A DNA stretch of 64,000 bases from Angiostrongylus vasorum (Eukaryota; Nematoda; Chromadorea; Rhabditida; Metastrongylidae). A program made the translations under genes and the position numbers. The stretch spans positions 62,001 through 126,000 of the forward strand of contig JADANN010000338.1 of assembly GCA_018806985.1 (NCBI GenBank), written 5' to 3'. This document shows, in pieces, positions 42,687-53,420 of the stretch. The notes beneath the pieces were generated by a model. It worked only from the letters and a program-made list of their open reading frames with translations. It made no database searches and had not been told where the DNA came from. Each line of letters starts with the position of its first letter. Positions within the stretch are counted from its first letter, which is position 1.

Positions 42687-45616
42687 AATATTTGACTTCA
42701 CCTTTACCTTCACGATTCTAATTCTTGGAAAGCATTTAGTTCCATCAAGAGAGAAGGGTAAGCTGGAGAGCAAGTTAATGGTGAGCTGATGTAGAAACGT
42801 TTATTATTCTACATGTTCCGTGAATTTGCAGGTCCTTTCTATGTAGGCGCTACTGTGTCGAATACTTCTTCTATTCGGGTGTTAATTTCACTCAAAATAT
42901 GGTTATTTCGATAAAAAAGCCTTTTCATGCCTTTTTAATGCTTTTTCAGGTACCACTCACACTGTCGGCATCGTTATCGTGGTTTGAGTTAGGTCAGCTT
43001 GAATTCTCGACTTTGTCTCTCTTTTGTGCTCCACTATTGTCTATTGCTAGAGCAATATCACTACTTACTATGCAACGAGCATACATACAATATTGTGAAG
43101 GAGTTTCTGCAGGCAAGTTAGTTGCTCTCTGCTTTGTCGAACAATTTAGCCCTGGTGATCACCGCATACAGTAAGCTGACTTCAAATCCTTTGTTTGTTA
43201 GAAATGTCTAGTAGCTACACCAGCTATGTGGTAGCAGTATTTTCTACTTCAGTTAGACTTTCCTTTCAAAATCATTATTCTTACTTATGGATCAGCTAAG
43301 AGTTGCAGTTACATTGCAAAGTTGTCTTAGCATATCCGTGGCATCATGACGCTTCGCGGCCCTGCTGCTTGGGACGACTCTCAATTTCCAGCCTTGGACT
43401 TGCTAGTTTTTTTTGGCAATAAACGATAATTTTTTCGGTAAACAGAGGCTTCGGGGTCTATGAACTGACGAGATTATAGAAGAGATTTTGCCTATATGGG
43501 TACGAATGGTATGCATTCTGCTGTTTATTACATGTTGCTATAGTCTGTCATACAAACGCGTCGCTCTCTGCATTCGGCAATGTTTTGTAACCTAATCTGT
43601 ATTTATCTTGGTACTTTTTATACAAGCATATTTTATCCGACTTTAATATAGTGGTTACAATTGAAATGAGAGTCAGCTGGTAGTCGAATTAACGGTCAAC
43701 GAACCTGATGGACACAGTTGTTTGCATACCTATAAATGCAAAGTAAAGCTTTTTCCCATACGATATCAGCCACAACCTCTGTATTGGACGGACTGTCGAT
43801 TGATTACGAGAACTGTATGAAGAGAGTCCTGTGAACCAAAATGAAATACCGGAACGAAATTAATCGGCGCACCGTTTATGGTTGCATAGAATGCACACTG
43901 TCTGTTACGTGTTAATGCCGTATCGGGCACATGTGGATGCACTACGTAGCCTCCTGACTACAGCTTAGGATTCCTTGCATGAATTAGATCCGTCTACAGT
44001 GAAATATGTCCCTGAGAATATCTTCACATTAAAACCGGACCTATTCCAAAGAGATTAATGAGCAAAGCGGTAGAAATCTCTATTTGTGTAAACCAATAGT
44101 ACCTATCCGTAAAAACTCAGAAACTTGGAACTGCGATTAACTCAGGAAGTAGGATCATATTTTCATATTTTATTATCTTCCGATATTCGCTTGCAACGAT
44201 GGATTCATACTTTACAAATGTGTTCTCACACACCCCCCACTTTTTGTAGTGTTTTTGTTTACATGTTTTTTTGTTGATTTTGTAATTGAGGTGTTTGGAT
44301 TTAAGGATGTATGAACGATTGTGAACCAAACAGTTAATTGCTTCAGGTCATCTGGAGCAATTTTGTCTGTATTACACGGGCTTCACCAGTAGCGTGCTTT
44401 TCATTCCAGCTCTCTTCTCGTATTTGACTTCTCATGTAGAGGTAGATGCCAGCTGGGAGTCAATCGACTATGTGTGTTTTCTCCTATTTCCGAAGCTTTA
44501 CTAATATTTCTCATGCCTTTACTACTTAGCGACCTATATAGCTGCTTCAGGCACTTATGAGTCTGTCGTTTCTGTTCATGTCGTGCAACCTCTATTCGGA
44601 TCTCTGGCTTGGTCTATCATTAAGCGCACGCGCCTATGCTGTTTTGGATCACACGAAATACCTCGGTGCATCGGTGAGTAGAAAAAGCAGTCTGCCTCAA
44701 AAAAAAGAAAGAGGAAGCACAAAGAACCTCATCGTATTTTCTTTTGAAGCTTTCCGTTTTCACACACTCCTTGTGTCTGAAGTACTGATTCTTCTCGAAA
44801 CCGTTTATTGATAATTACTCGAAATGCAATGGATTTTTTCGCTAACCCATCGAGGTCTACTTCAACATGTCGTCTGTAAATGAAATGAAATAAATTATAT
44901 GCGGGTTTTTTCTTACATTGGCCAACATCATATTCTGTGTGGAACCCAGCATTTCCTGCATTCGTTTCGTTTTCCTCGCATCCACTATCCATCAATGTCT
45001 TTGGATGTGTGTGTGGATCCGTCTTCTGCTTAAGAGTTTTGATTTTTCTTATGGATATCATCGAATGCTGGTCAAGTAGATTCTCACTCGAATCATGAAA
45101 CAACTGTGCTAGTGGACTCCGAGGTCTTCATCACGTGCGGTCCCCATTTTTGTGTGGGTCGAGAGGAGCGCTGGACAAATCTGTTACCAATTCACGGATC
45201 CCGAAGGGATGGGAGGCTTGGTTGACCTTAAGCGCGACTGAACCGACGACCGTGCTCGTATTATTGAACTGTAACTTTAACCGTTACCCTTCCACTCCTT
45301 ACTCTATGCAACTAGTAAAAATTAATACTAAAAAGGTTCAAACAAAGGAAGACTAAATGCTAACTCTACTCTCCACCGTTATGTGGCAGATTTTCATCAT
45401 CTTTCTTCTCTTCTTTCGAAACTATCTTTGAGTCTTTTTTAAACGTCTCGATTATAATGTAATCAATGTTTACAGATTGGTCAGTGGATTATTCAGAACA
45501 TGGCTCATCCAAATGTGATAGCACTCGGTGGAAAAAATTCTCACAGTGGCGTGTTTACTGATGATTATTACTCGTCCATTGTCCGTTCCATAATGAGAAT
45601 TTTCTTACTGTGCTGA
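42687..45616 (+). CDS. Multi-pass membrane protein of unknown family, at least 6 exons
   Basis: Six exons join in frame with consensus splice sites: 42687-42757, 42832-42878, 42950-43154, 44347-44441, 44551-44673 and 45476-45616 (stop TGA). The product has about 226 residues plus an unseen N-terminus. Hydrophobic segments include FTFTFTILIL in the first exon, LSLFCAPLLSIARAISLL in the third, LYYTGFTSSVLFIPALFSYL in the fourth and LMSLSFLFMSCNLYSDLWLG in the fifth. The last exon is more polar and ends IVRSIMRIFLLC. The first exon begins inside a codon, so at least one exon lies upstream, perhaps before the degenerate SINE-A at 42405. I do not recognise the family. The gene model is supported by splice-site quality and phase, not by homology. 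Confidence 0.68.
44925..45265 (-). mobile_element. SINE-B copy in the last intron of the membrane-protein gene
   Basis: The minus strand shows a head with CGGTCGTCGGTTCAGTCGC, the core (GATCCGTGAATTGGTAACAG) and a body with ATCCATAAGAAAAATCAAAA. Confidence 0.65.
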
Positions 45617-46090
45617 ACATTATGACATCATGTGTTCATTATTGATTATCCAGAATTGTTTTATTTTACCTGTATTAAGGTATTCCCACAGGTCATAGCT
45701 CCATCTTTCATATGGAGTCTTCCCCAGATTTCTGACTGAACTGAATTTAGGAAGAGAACCAATTTCAAGCGGGAGGATCGTTTTTCCAATCCTTTCTATT
45801 CGTTCGACCCATCAAGAATCTTTGCTTTCAATTTTGTCAATAATGAAAGTCTTAGCACTCTAGATTTAAAACTGAGGCAGAATTTACGTCTTGGATTGTC
45901 ACATGAAAAGAATAAGAGCACGCATTGTTGTGCAGCATAAGGCTAGTCAAGAAGAAAGAAAAAAAATGACAGAAAAGGGAAAAAAAGGGCTATCAGTGGT
46001 GATGAGCTGTGGCTTTATTGACTGGTGTTTTATTGGCATCACAAGCTTTAAGTTATTTCTGCAGGATTTAGGAATTCGTAATGGGTCTAA
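45617..46090. other. 3' flank of the membrane-protein gene
   Basis: No further exon or repeat recognised; low-complexity AT-rich sequence. Confidence 0.4.
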
Positions 46091-46335
46091 TATTATCCTG
46101 GATCATTAAGCTAACGCGAAGTTGTCGACAAGTTTTTATTCGGCTAAGTTTTCGACGTCTTCGCCTTCTTCAGAGCTGGATTGATCCGAGTCGACGGTCC
46201 ACAGTCATTCGTCTCGCAGGAAGCGGTTTTCTTCTTCATCCTTGTCTAGCGACAAGCACCACGTTGTTATTTTATGTAAAATCGCCATTTTTTTGGTCGT
46301 ACTCTCGTACTACAAGCAAAAGATGGATGGTTTCT
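46091..46335 (-). mobile_element. PLE terminal unit
   Basis: Minus-strand motif at 46140-46177 (GAAGAAGGCGAAGACGTCGA then AAACTTAGCCG), with TAAGCTAACGCGAAGTTGTC at the outer end. About 245 bp are recognisable. Confidence 0.6.
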
Positions 46336-46449
46336 CATGATCCCACCTGATTTCTTTAAATTGCAAACAGCCAAAATCGATCAGGACTTTTTTTAGCTTC
46401 TAGTGCAATTGAGATGTTTAGAAACTGTTACCACACTCTGTTACCTTTT

Positions 46450-46950
46450 TTTTATTTACTGCCTATTACAGTTTTTTCACGGCAGGGCATTATGTGCTAT
46501 ACAACCACAATAATGCCAAGATATTTGCAAGACTCCGTACCGCGGGTGTCTGTGGTGGGGAACGAACGCGTTACTACCCTTTCCGGGGGGCTAACGCGTT
46601 CACCACTACACCATGCGAGTCCTTCGTTTCGTGTCTTTCTCAGCTAGTTTTCTGATGATGTGTGTCATCAGCAATCACCCGTTAACAGGATTGATTTGGG
46701 AAGCTTAAATCGGCAATACACCCATTTAAGTACTGCTGATGGCGCAGATCGACAGAAAACTAGCTGAGAGAGAGGCAAAACGAAGGATCCGCATGGTGTG
46801 GTGGTGAACGCATTAGCCTTCAGAAAGGTTAATAACGCGTTCGTTCCACACCGCAGACAGCCGCGGTCCGAAGTTTTGCAAATATATCAGCAGTATTGTG
46901 GCTGTATCATACATAATACCCTGCCGTGACAAATTGCAAAGGGCGGTAAA
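46450..46950. mobile_element. FB element, full length
   Basis: Starts TTTATTTACTGCCTATTACA and CACGGCAGGGCATTATG. The left arm contains GGAACGAACGCGTTACTACC. The centre spans about 46640-46740. The right arm has CATGGTGTGGTGGTGAACGC and CGCGTTCGTTCCACACC and ends ACATAATACCCTGCCGTGAC. Both arms and both termini are preserved, making this the best FB copy. Confidence 0.85.
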
Positions 46951-46964
46951 ATTATAAAAGATAT

Positions 46965-47890
46965 AAATGCGTCTTTTTTCTTGTTCAGCAATTAAATCAA
47001 GCAAAAATAAAAAAAATATACAAAGATTTTACAATTTTGCGTTACACACAAATTGTCATACACGTGGATGCAAAGTGCCTGGCGTCTTAGAATGCTCAGT
47101 GGTACTTCAACCACTGTTACTGAATTTTCTAGAGGGACCCTTATTAGGCAACGTTCTATAACTGAACTTATTTCGTTGGAAATAAACAGCGGAACAAACG
47201 GGACTTTATTACAGCTGGAATTATCCTTTGGGGGCTTGGTTTTCCCTCTACAGCCATTTACGAAACCCCACCCTTCGTCACCCTTCCTCAGCGTTACGCT
47301 TTCTTTCACACTGGCACAGTTCTACTTGCATTCGTTCGAATATTCGAATATCGCCAGCGATCCTGGAAGCCAAGTTGGTATACGCCAAATGCCTGCATGG
47401 GTATGCGAAGGAACTGCAAGAATCATTGTAAGCGATCATGGACCATATTTAGTTCCTTGCAGAATGAACAACATGCTTCTTTTTTACTGCAGGAATAGGC
47501 GAGAAAGGTAGCAAAGGAACTTATTGAGCGAGAAGAAGTATCTCTTGGTAGTAGCAAAATGTGAATTTGAATCGAAATGTGCGAAAAAATGCGTCGTAGT
47601 TTCATTTCGGAATATGTTGAAGTGATACCACTATAACGCCCACGTTACTTTTCGTTTGGCCCAACGACTTTATACGTGTGGCAATGAGTTGATTTATTTC
47701 CAGAATTGAAACTAATGCACAAGCTGATCCCTGCCTTTGTATCGAAAGGTAGCCTAGTGAAAGAGAACGGAGATTAGAGAAAAATTCATTATGAAGAATA
47801 CATCAATGAGAAGTCAAGAAAGCTCTGGAATGATGCTCTTGTTAAGAAGTAATATTCCGTTCTTAGTCAGCTTTATCTCTTTAATGGTTG
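46965..47890. other. Unassigned; PLE scrap and a long plus-strand frame
   Basis: ATGCGTCTTTTTTCTTGTTC at 46966 resembles the outer end of the PLE at 3725-3745. A plus-strand frame at 47053-47511 is long for the region, but its composition is not distinctive and I see no motif. Confidence 0.3.
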
Positions 47891-47904
47891 TATCCCTTAC
47901 TGGT

Positions 47905-48183
47905 GAGCGCGTGTGGTGCAGTTCGGAGGCGCATTGCAACGCGCACTTAGGGATTGATCCCCACGCACGTGGCTCACCAAGCATTCCATCCTTTCGGGTC
48001 GATAAATTGGTACCAGACTTGTTTGGGAAGATAGCAGCACTGGCTCGATACATCGATAGGCCACCGCGGGTCATTGTTAGAGTCAGATATGCGTTCAATC
48101 ACCTGCAAACGATGCTTAACGAAGTAGAATGCATGTCGCATTCCTCACGGATTGATCAACACCGAGAGCTTTATGCCTTACTG
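47905..48183 (+). mobile_element. SINE-A copy
   Basis: A-box GTGTGGTGCAGTTCGGAG, B-box-like GGGATTGATCCC, core GTCGATAAATTGGTACCAGA, body complete to GAGAGCTTTATGCC. Confidence 0.82.
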
Positions 48184-48244
48184 ATTACGATTTCCGTCAC
48201 AAGTGTTGGATTGTAAAATGATGTTCTTAAGGGTAATATTCTAT

Positions 48245-48300
48245 TAACTTTTTTATTTGCGGCCTACCACAATTTTTTGCAAATATCTCAGTATCACTGT
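48245..48300. mobile_element. FB terminal fragment
   Basis: ATTTGCGGCCTACCACAATT and GCAAATATCTCAGTATCACT are FB outer blocks fused without the arms. Confidence 0.5.
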
Positions 48301-48491
48301 GGTCTTCTAGTCTTCGTTTCGAACTGAATCCGTTGGAGTGGTGGATCATTGCATAAACAGAGTAATGCTACCCAGAGGAGCTAATCGATACAGGGCAGCT
48401 TTTGCTGTTGAATCAATTGACCTCACCTCACAGTTACTTAGGGTATAGGGGCGTCTCTTAGTCTACTTCCATCCAATAGTATATTTCTAGA

Positions 48492-48850
48492 CGGTGGGTA
48501 GAACGGTGGTAGTGATGCCGTTCATCAGCAGTTCCGTGCTTGTTCGACTCCACCCAGGGCTCGCCAAGCTTTTCATCACGCCGTGGTGGGGAAATTGGCA
48601 CCAAACTGAGGAACAGTTCTCTCTTTAAGATCCAAGTGGGAACGCTCGGGTCCGGCTATCTCAGCTGTACAGGAAAATGAGCTCTGCCAACATTCGAGGA
48701 CATCCATAAACAAGACAACATTCCTCAAGCAGCAGCCGAACTCACAAACGAAAACCTGATGAGTGGATTAAGGATGGGAAGGATGCGATGAAATAAGTCG
48801 AGTTAAAAAGTGCCGGGACTCTCACAGTGGATGTGAAAGATGGGCTTCTC
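48492..48850 (+). mobile_element. SINE-B copy
   Basis: Head GGTAGAACGGTGGTAGTGAT, B-box-like TGTTCGACTCC, core GGTGGGGAAATTGGCACCAA, body CATTCGAGGACATCCATAAA and CTCACAGTGGATGTGAAAGA. Confidence 0.82.
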
Positions 48851-48889
48851 GGTAGGATACCATCGTATTTCCCATGATTCCTTTATTCG

Positions 48890-49560
48890 TTATCTTTTTA
48901 ATGGTGCTATGGAGCATTTTGTGTACCTTATAAACTTGTGGTCCTTATTTAGGATGTTCACCTGGCTCAGAAGACTAACAGTCTCCAGATCGTAACGTTC
49001 AGCGATGGACAGATTGAGATCCCGTTTAATATGAACGCACAAAGTTTCTTTAGTTGTCGATGAATATGCTGCCAAAGCCTACCATGATGGCACGGCCTTT
49101 AGGAAAATATGACACCTTCATCACGCTTAAAGTCACCTACGATCGATAAAAAGTCGTCGTAAAAATCACTTGTCAAAAAAGATCGTAGAATTAACACTTT
49201 TGGCATTGTGTGCTAGAAGAGAGCTGCATCGAATATTTAGCCTTACACGAAATATTGGCTTTTAGTGTTACCTTTGAAACCTTCGCTACGAATTGCTCGC
49301 GAAATCCAGACAGCGGTTTTGTGCTCCTGGCAATATTCTTTACGTTATGTAGTTGAGCTAAAAGAGCGTTCCAGTAGAATTTTCGACTTTCCGTTTTTTC
49401 TTCCGTGGAAATAGCCTCAATGTTGGACAACACGGAGTTTCCATATAATACATAAAGCTATCGTACCAGAAATTTTAAATGATGAAGACATGAACAAGCC
49501 GTTGAGCAACTCTTCGAGAAACAAACAGTGCCCTCCGTTGAATATGACATCTGCAGCGTA
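48890..49560 (-). CDS. Exons of an unidentified gene
   Basis: Four splice-bounded open stretches lie on the minus strand: 49560-49467 (AADVIFNGGHCLFLEELLNG), 49415-49272 (FYWNALLAQLHNVKN), 49168-49116 (FYDDFLSIVGDFKRDE) and 49068-48890 (ETLCVHIKRDLNLSIAER, stop). The last two join perfectly in frame (GAA G/CA TAT) with GTGTCA and TTTGGCAG sites. The first two do not fit each other in phase, so one boundary is wrong, an exon is missing or the gene is damaged. The protein looks soluble and helical. No family is recognised. The next gene or gene part on this strand ends at 50412. Confidence 0.5.
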
Positions 49561-49879
49561 CTGATAAAATGAAGCACTTAATCCCCGTCGGGCGACTTCT
49601 CGTTCTCATTTCCATTGAGCAAAAATTTCGATCGACGACCGTTGCTGGGGGGTGACAGTGCAATTACTGTGTTTCTTAGTACTTAGTATTTCACTAATAC
49701 AATATTACATTCTCTCTATGGCTAGATGACAGCACTTGGCGTTTAAATGGTATGCTTGAGAATTTATCATATGCAATTCGATATTAGCACACTTGCAACA
49801 CTGTTGATTTTTTGGACGACAGCTAATGATTTTTCTTCTAACTTTGGCGCATAGAGAGTACAGAAGGAGAAGGACAACG

Positions 49880-50170
49880 TTTTTGGCATTGATCCATCCC
49901 TGAGCGATTCAAAATGCATTCGACTTCAATATGCATCGTTGGAGGTGATTGAATACATATCTGACCTTTACAATGACTTGTGATGGCCTACTGATGTATG
50001 GAGGCAATGCTCCTATCCTCCTAGAAGAGTCTGGTATCAATTTCTTCACTCCGGAGGTATAGAAGGCTTGGTTAGCCGAGGGTGCGAGATTGGTGAGGAG
50101 GGGGGCGGGATCGATTTCATGTGTATTGCAGGCCACCTCCGACCTCTGGGTTACACGCGCCCATCGAGAG
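49880..50170 (-). mobile_element. SINE-A copy beside a TA tract
   Basis: The minus-strand head is GGGCGCGTGTAACCCAGAGG with GAAATCGATCCCG. The core is GAAGAAATTGATACCAGAC and the body is complete. The head directly abuts the TA repeat. Confidence 0.75.
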
Positions 50171-50194
50171 TATATATATAAACAGATATATATG

Positions 50195-50250
<56 letters not shown>
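50171..50250. repeat. TA dinucleotide repeat
   Basis: About 80 bp of TA with a few interruptions. Frames of alternating tyrosine and isoleucine across it are artefacts. Confidence 0.97.
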
Positions 50251-50253
<3 letters not shown>

Positions 50254-50411
50254 CATGTGTTGTTCGTTCGACGAGGCGACCTATGGCAACTCGTTGTCTT
50301 TGTGAATTTATACTATTCTTGTCTGGCCAAGCAGAAAACCATCAGTGCATCAGTGGATGACTCCAAGTCCTTCTTCAGATCAAATATGCATTCAGTTGCT
50401 TCTAAGAAGCT

Positions 50412-53300
50412 TTATTCAGTCCAGTCCTCCTCTGAGGGATAGATGAAGTTCGAATCAAATAGTAGATTGTCCTCATCAAATAAACGGCCATTTGGAATCC
50501 TGGTCAAACATGCGCTCCACTGGATTGTGGAGACTTCACTGCTTAACGAACGCTTTTCAGCTGCTGGTTTTTGCTTTGCATTGTAAGTAGCAATTCTACT
50601 ACAGGAGACTTTCACTGAGCGACGGTGTTATAAATTACGCAGTCTCGTACCGCGTTTACACGACGCCAGGAATTTCCGGAAACAACCTCTTGGGAACTTT
50701 GCGTACAATTATTTTCCCAGTTCCATCTTTCGAAAGCTCGAATGATGTGAATAAAGTATTAAATCAATGTCTGGAGGTTGGGCAGTGAAACGAAGTCACA
50801 GTAGCAAACAACATTGTTCCGAAAGCAACGTATAACACTTTTTTAACGTGTAATACATATGTTAGCATTATCTCGGATTCCTCACACTGTAAGGGATTCA
50901 TTATGGCCTACAACACGCACTCGGTTGGTGGAGTGTATAACACATGAGCTCCAGTAAAGCCAACCAGGCGCTGGAAGCGCACATGGTGTTCGAGTTTTGC
51001 CCACATCCCAGCATCTTTGCGGTTGTATTTCACATGAGAACGTGCCATGAAAAAAAGAAAAGACAGTGATTGTAAATTAAAACGTTGTGATTTCGATTGC
51101 AGCTTCAGCTTAGTGATTTCGTTCATGTGTCAACACTATTGTAGTTATATTTCATTCACTGAAAAATTACATTGTTGTGAATCAGTACACTTCGTGTACA
51201 CGAACTTTTTAAAAAATGTAGCGTATATATTGTATAATCTTAAAGTATATGCGGCATAATATATAACGCATTCGAAGAGGGGTGAGGTGAAATGACGAAG
51301 TTGTTAGTAACCCATTCCATCAGGAAACAAGCTTCTGGTTCGACCCCCTCTCAACACTCTCCTTCAGTGCACGTGTGAACGCTTTAGCTTAACTTACACG
51401 TGGGAACGCCTTAGCTGGGCTATCTCCAAGATACGAGGTGAAACGACTCGACCGGAATTCTAGGACAATCATACAAAAGGCAACTCCGGACCGCAGATGT
51501 CTACTGTGGGGAACGAACGCGCTATTACCCCTTCCTGGCGCTAACACGTTCACCTCACAGGTGTCCACGAATAATAGAGTTGTAATTTCAGTAAAGTTCG
51601 TGTAATTGCAATCTCATTGTCTAAAATCCCACGACCGACTTTTCTAACATTCGGATTGACCAATAATCCACTGTTTTTCTTGATGGGCATACACGAGTTT
51701 CTTATTACATCATTCATTAGTGCGCAACTGTCATTTTGACATGCAATCTACTCAGCCAAACACAACCATAGTCTCAGCAAACAAAACTTAATACATAAAT
51801 TTTTTGACATCTGGTGTTATCCAATTCCTTTTCGCTCAATATCCATCACCTTCAAATCTGATACATATGCTATTCAATATTGTTACGAATCTATCCAAAT
51901 ATACACTGTCGAACAAATAGTGCTGAAAAACTATGGGAACACCATCATCTTACAACACATAACTGGAAAAATTGGAGAAAATTCGAGAACTACAATATTT
52001 GAGACTAATATTCCACATGAGAAATCAAGTAGAGAAAAATGAACATGACGTAATGAGCCCAAATATGAGGAGCATGAAAAGAAAAAACTAGTGTCAAGTC
52101 ATACGTGTCAACCAAAACGAAAAACAAGGCTTCTCAACACTTGCTGTTCGTTACAGTCGTTAAAACATCAAATCCCCCTATTTCTTGAAGATGAGTCATC
52201 AAGATTGAGGCGATTTAGTCAGGGATCGTTACTCGTGAGTGCAAAGGAAACATAAATGTCAGAATATAGAGGCTTTTACTGATATCAATCACCATGTAAC
52301 AGCGTTACTTCTGCTGTTACATGGCGATTGATACCAGTAAAAGCCTGAATGAGTGCTAGTTCTAGATAAATTATATTGGAGGTGGTTATCGATCAACAAC
52401 CGTCCTGTACAAAAGTGCACCGCTGAGTAGAGTGAACCACTCAAACGGTGCACTACGATTGGATTAGACTCGATGCGACAACGAACAACCATATCCCGAC
52501 TACGACCAGCTGAGGATCACCGACACAGATCAATCCGGCTCTGAAAACGAAGATGTCGAAACGTTAGTCGAATAAACCTTCTTATCAACTTAAATAGATT
52601 AAACGACGGTCGGTTTGAAAAATCCTGTACATATTTAGGCACAAGGTATAAAAGAAGCACATCTTCTGCTAAAATGTCCACCTTCTTCACCGGAATAAAA
52701 ATCTCTGCCTGCCCCTTCCTCAGTTCGAAAGCTTTTATTTGCGGTATCGTAGCCGCAGATGTGTCCAACTCTTGTTCCAGCTGTAGCTACGTTCTTTGTC
52801 CAAGTGTTGGGAGACCTTTCAGCATCAGTTTAAACAACTTAATAAATATCAAAAAACGAAACACAGAAGAACAGAGTTCGAGTTCCACTCTAGTACCCTA
52901 AGCACATCTTCATTTACACGCGCTAAATCTAAAAACAGGGACACATTTTTGGCTGACATAAACTTTAGTATCACCTGTATCACATCCACTAATCCACCTG
53001 ATGAATCGATCTGGCACCAAAGTTTTAATCTGTTTCTGTAGTGTGTGCCTAAGTTGTTCTGTGTCCTCTAATCAAGATACAGGAACAGCAGAACACTTCC
53101 GATATTGGAGTTCTCATTTCTAAAGTTTCCAAAGCGACCTTGCAACCACGTGTAGCCCACCCTGCTTTACCGTAACGGCTTGGTATGCAATAATCAAAGG
53201 TGCTCTGCTGATAGACGTGTGGCTCATCTGTGAGAAGTGTCATCTCAAGCAGCCGCTTATAATTACCAGTCAACTGATCACAGTTTTCTCGATTCGACAT
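50412..53300 (-). CDS. Multi-exon gene of unknown family
   Basis: Minus-strand exons that I can support: 53300-53097 (68 codons from an ATG six bases after a CAG; contains LTGNYKRLLEMTLL and GWATRGCKVALETLE), 52974-52918 (VILKFMSAKNVSLFLDLAR), 52780-52631 (ELDTSAATIPQIKAFELRKG, LLLYLVPKY), 51922-51850 (HYLFDSVYLDRFVTILNS), 51727-51559 (SGLLVNPNVRKVGRGILDNE), 50736-50660 (DGTGKIIVRKVPKRLFPEIP) and 50595-50412 (NGRLFDEDNLLFDSNF, ending EEDWTE). Exons 1-2 and the last two join exactly in phase. The middle junctions are unresolved, so small exons are probably missing. I assume one gene from strand, order and spacing. Introns hold PLE, SINE-B and FB pieces. No known domain is recognised. Confidence 0.5.
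50925..51065. mobile_element. Diverged FB fragment
   Basis: TCGAGTTTTGCCCACATCCC and GTGCCATGAAAAAAAG echo the FB right terminus. The tRNA-like part is reduced. Confidence 0.4.
51285..51475 (+). mobile_element. SINE-B fragment
   Basis: CTTCTGGTTCGACCCCCT (B-box) and GGGAACGCCTTAGCTGGGCT, then GAAACGACTCGACCGGAATT, match the SINE-B head and body with the core deleted. Confidence 0.6.
51480..51560. mobile_element. FB arm fragment
   Basis: ACTCCGGACCGCAGATGTCT and GGGAACGAACGCGCTATTAC are the FB left arm. It ends at CACCTCACAG, next to the donor proposed for the exon at 51559. Confidence 0.65.
52270..52346. repeat. 33-bp inverted repeat (hairpin)
   Basis: The arms at 52270-52302 and 52314-52346 match at 31 of 33 positions around an 11-base loop (CGTTACTTCTG). 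It lies directly before a PLE terminal unit. Confidence 0.9.
52347..52615 (+). mobile_element. PLE terminal unit
   Basis: Contains ATCAACAACCGTCCTGTACA, CACCGCTGAGTAGAGTG, ACCGACACAGATCAATCCGG and the motif at 52538-52570 (GTCGAAACGTTAGTCG). It closely parallels the copy at 39755-40055. Confidence 0.65.
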
Positions 53301-53420
53301 GCATTACTGGACCGCATACATGAAACATACCCAAGCATGTATGAATGGATACGACAATTCCATAATGATGGTGTAATTCAACCAGAAATAGTTAAGAGAG
53401 CAAACGCAACTCTAAATTAA
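53301..53420 (+). other. Short plus-strand frame opposite the gene start
   Basis: HALLDRIHETYPSMYEWIRQ is open to a stop at 53420 and reads like protein. It could be the tail of a decayed transposase or an exon on the other strand. No partner exon is seen. Confidence 0.25.
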
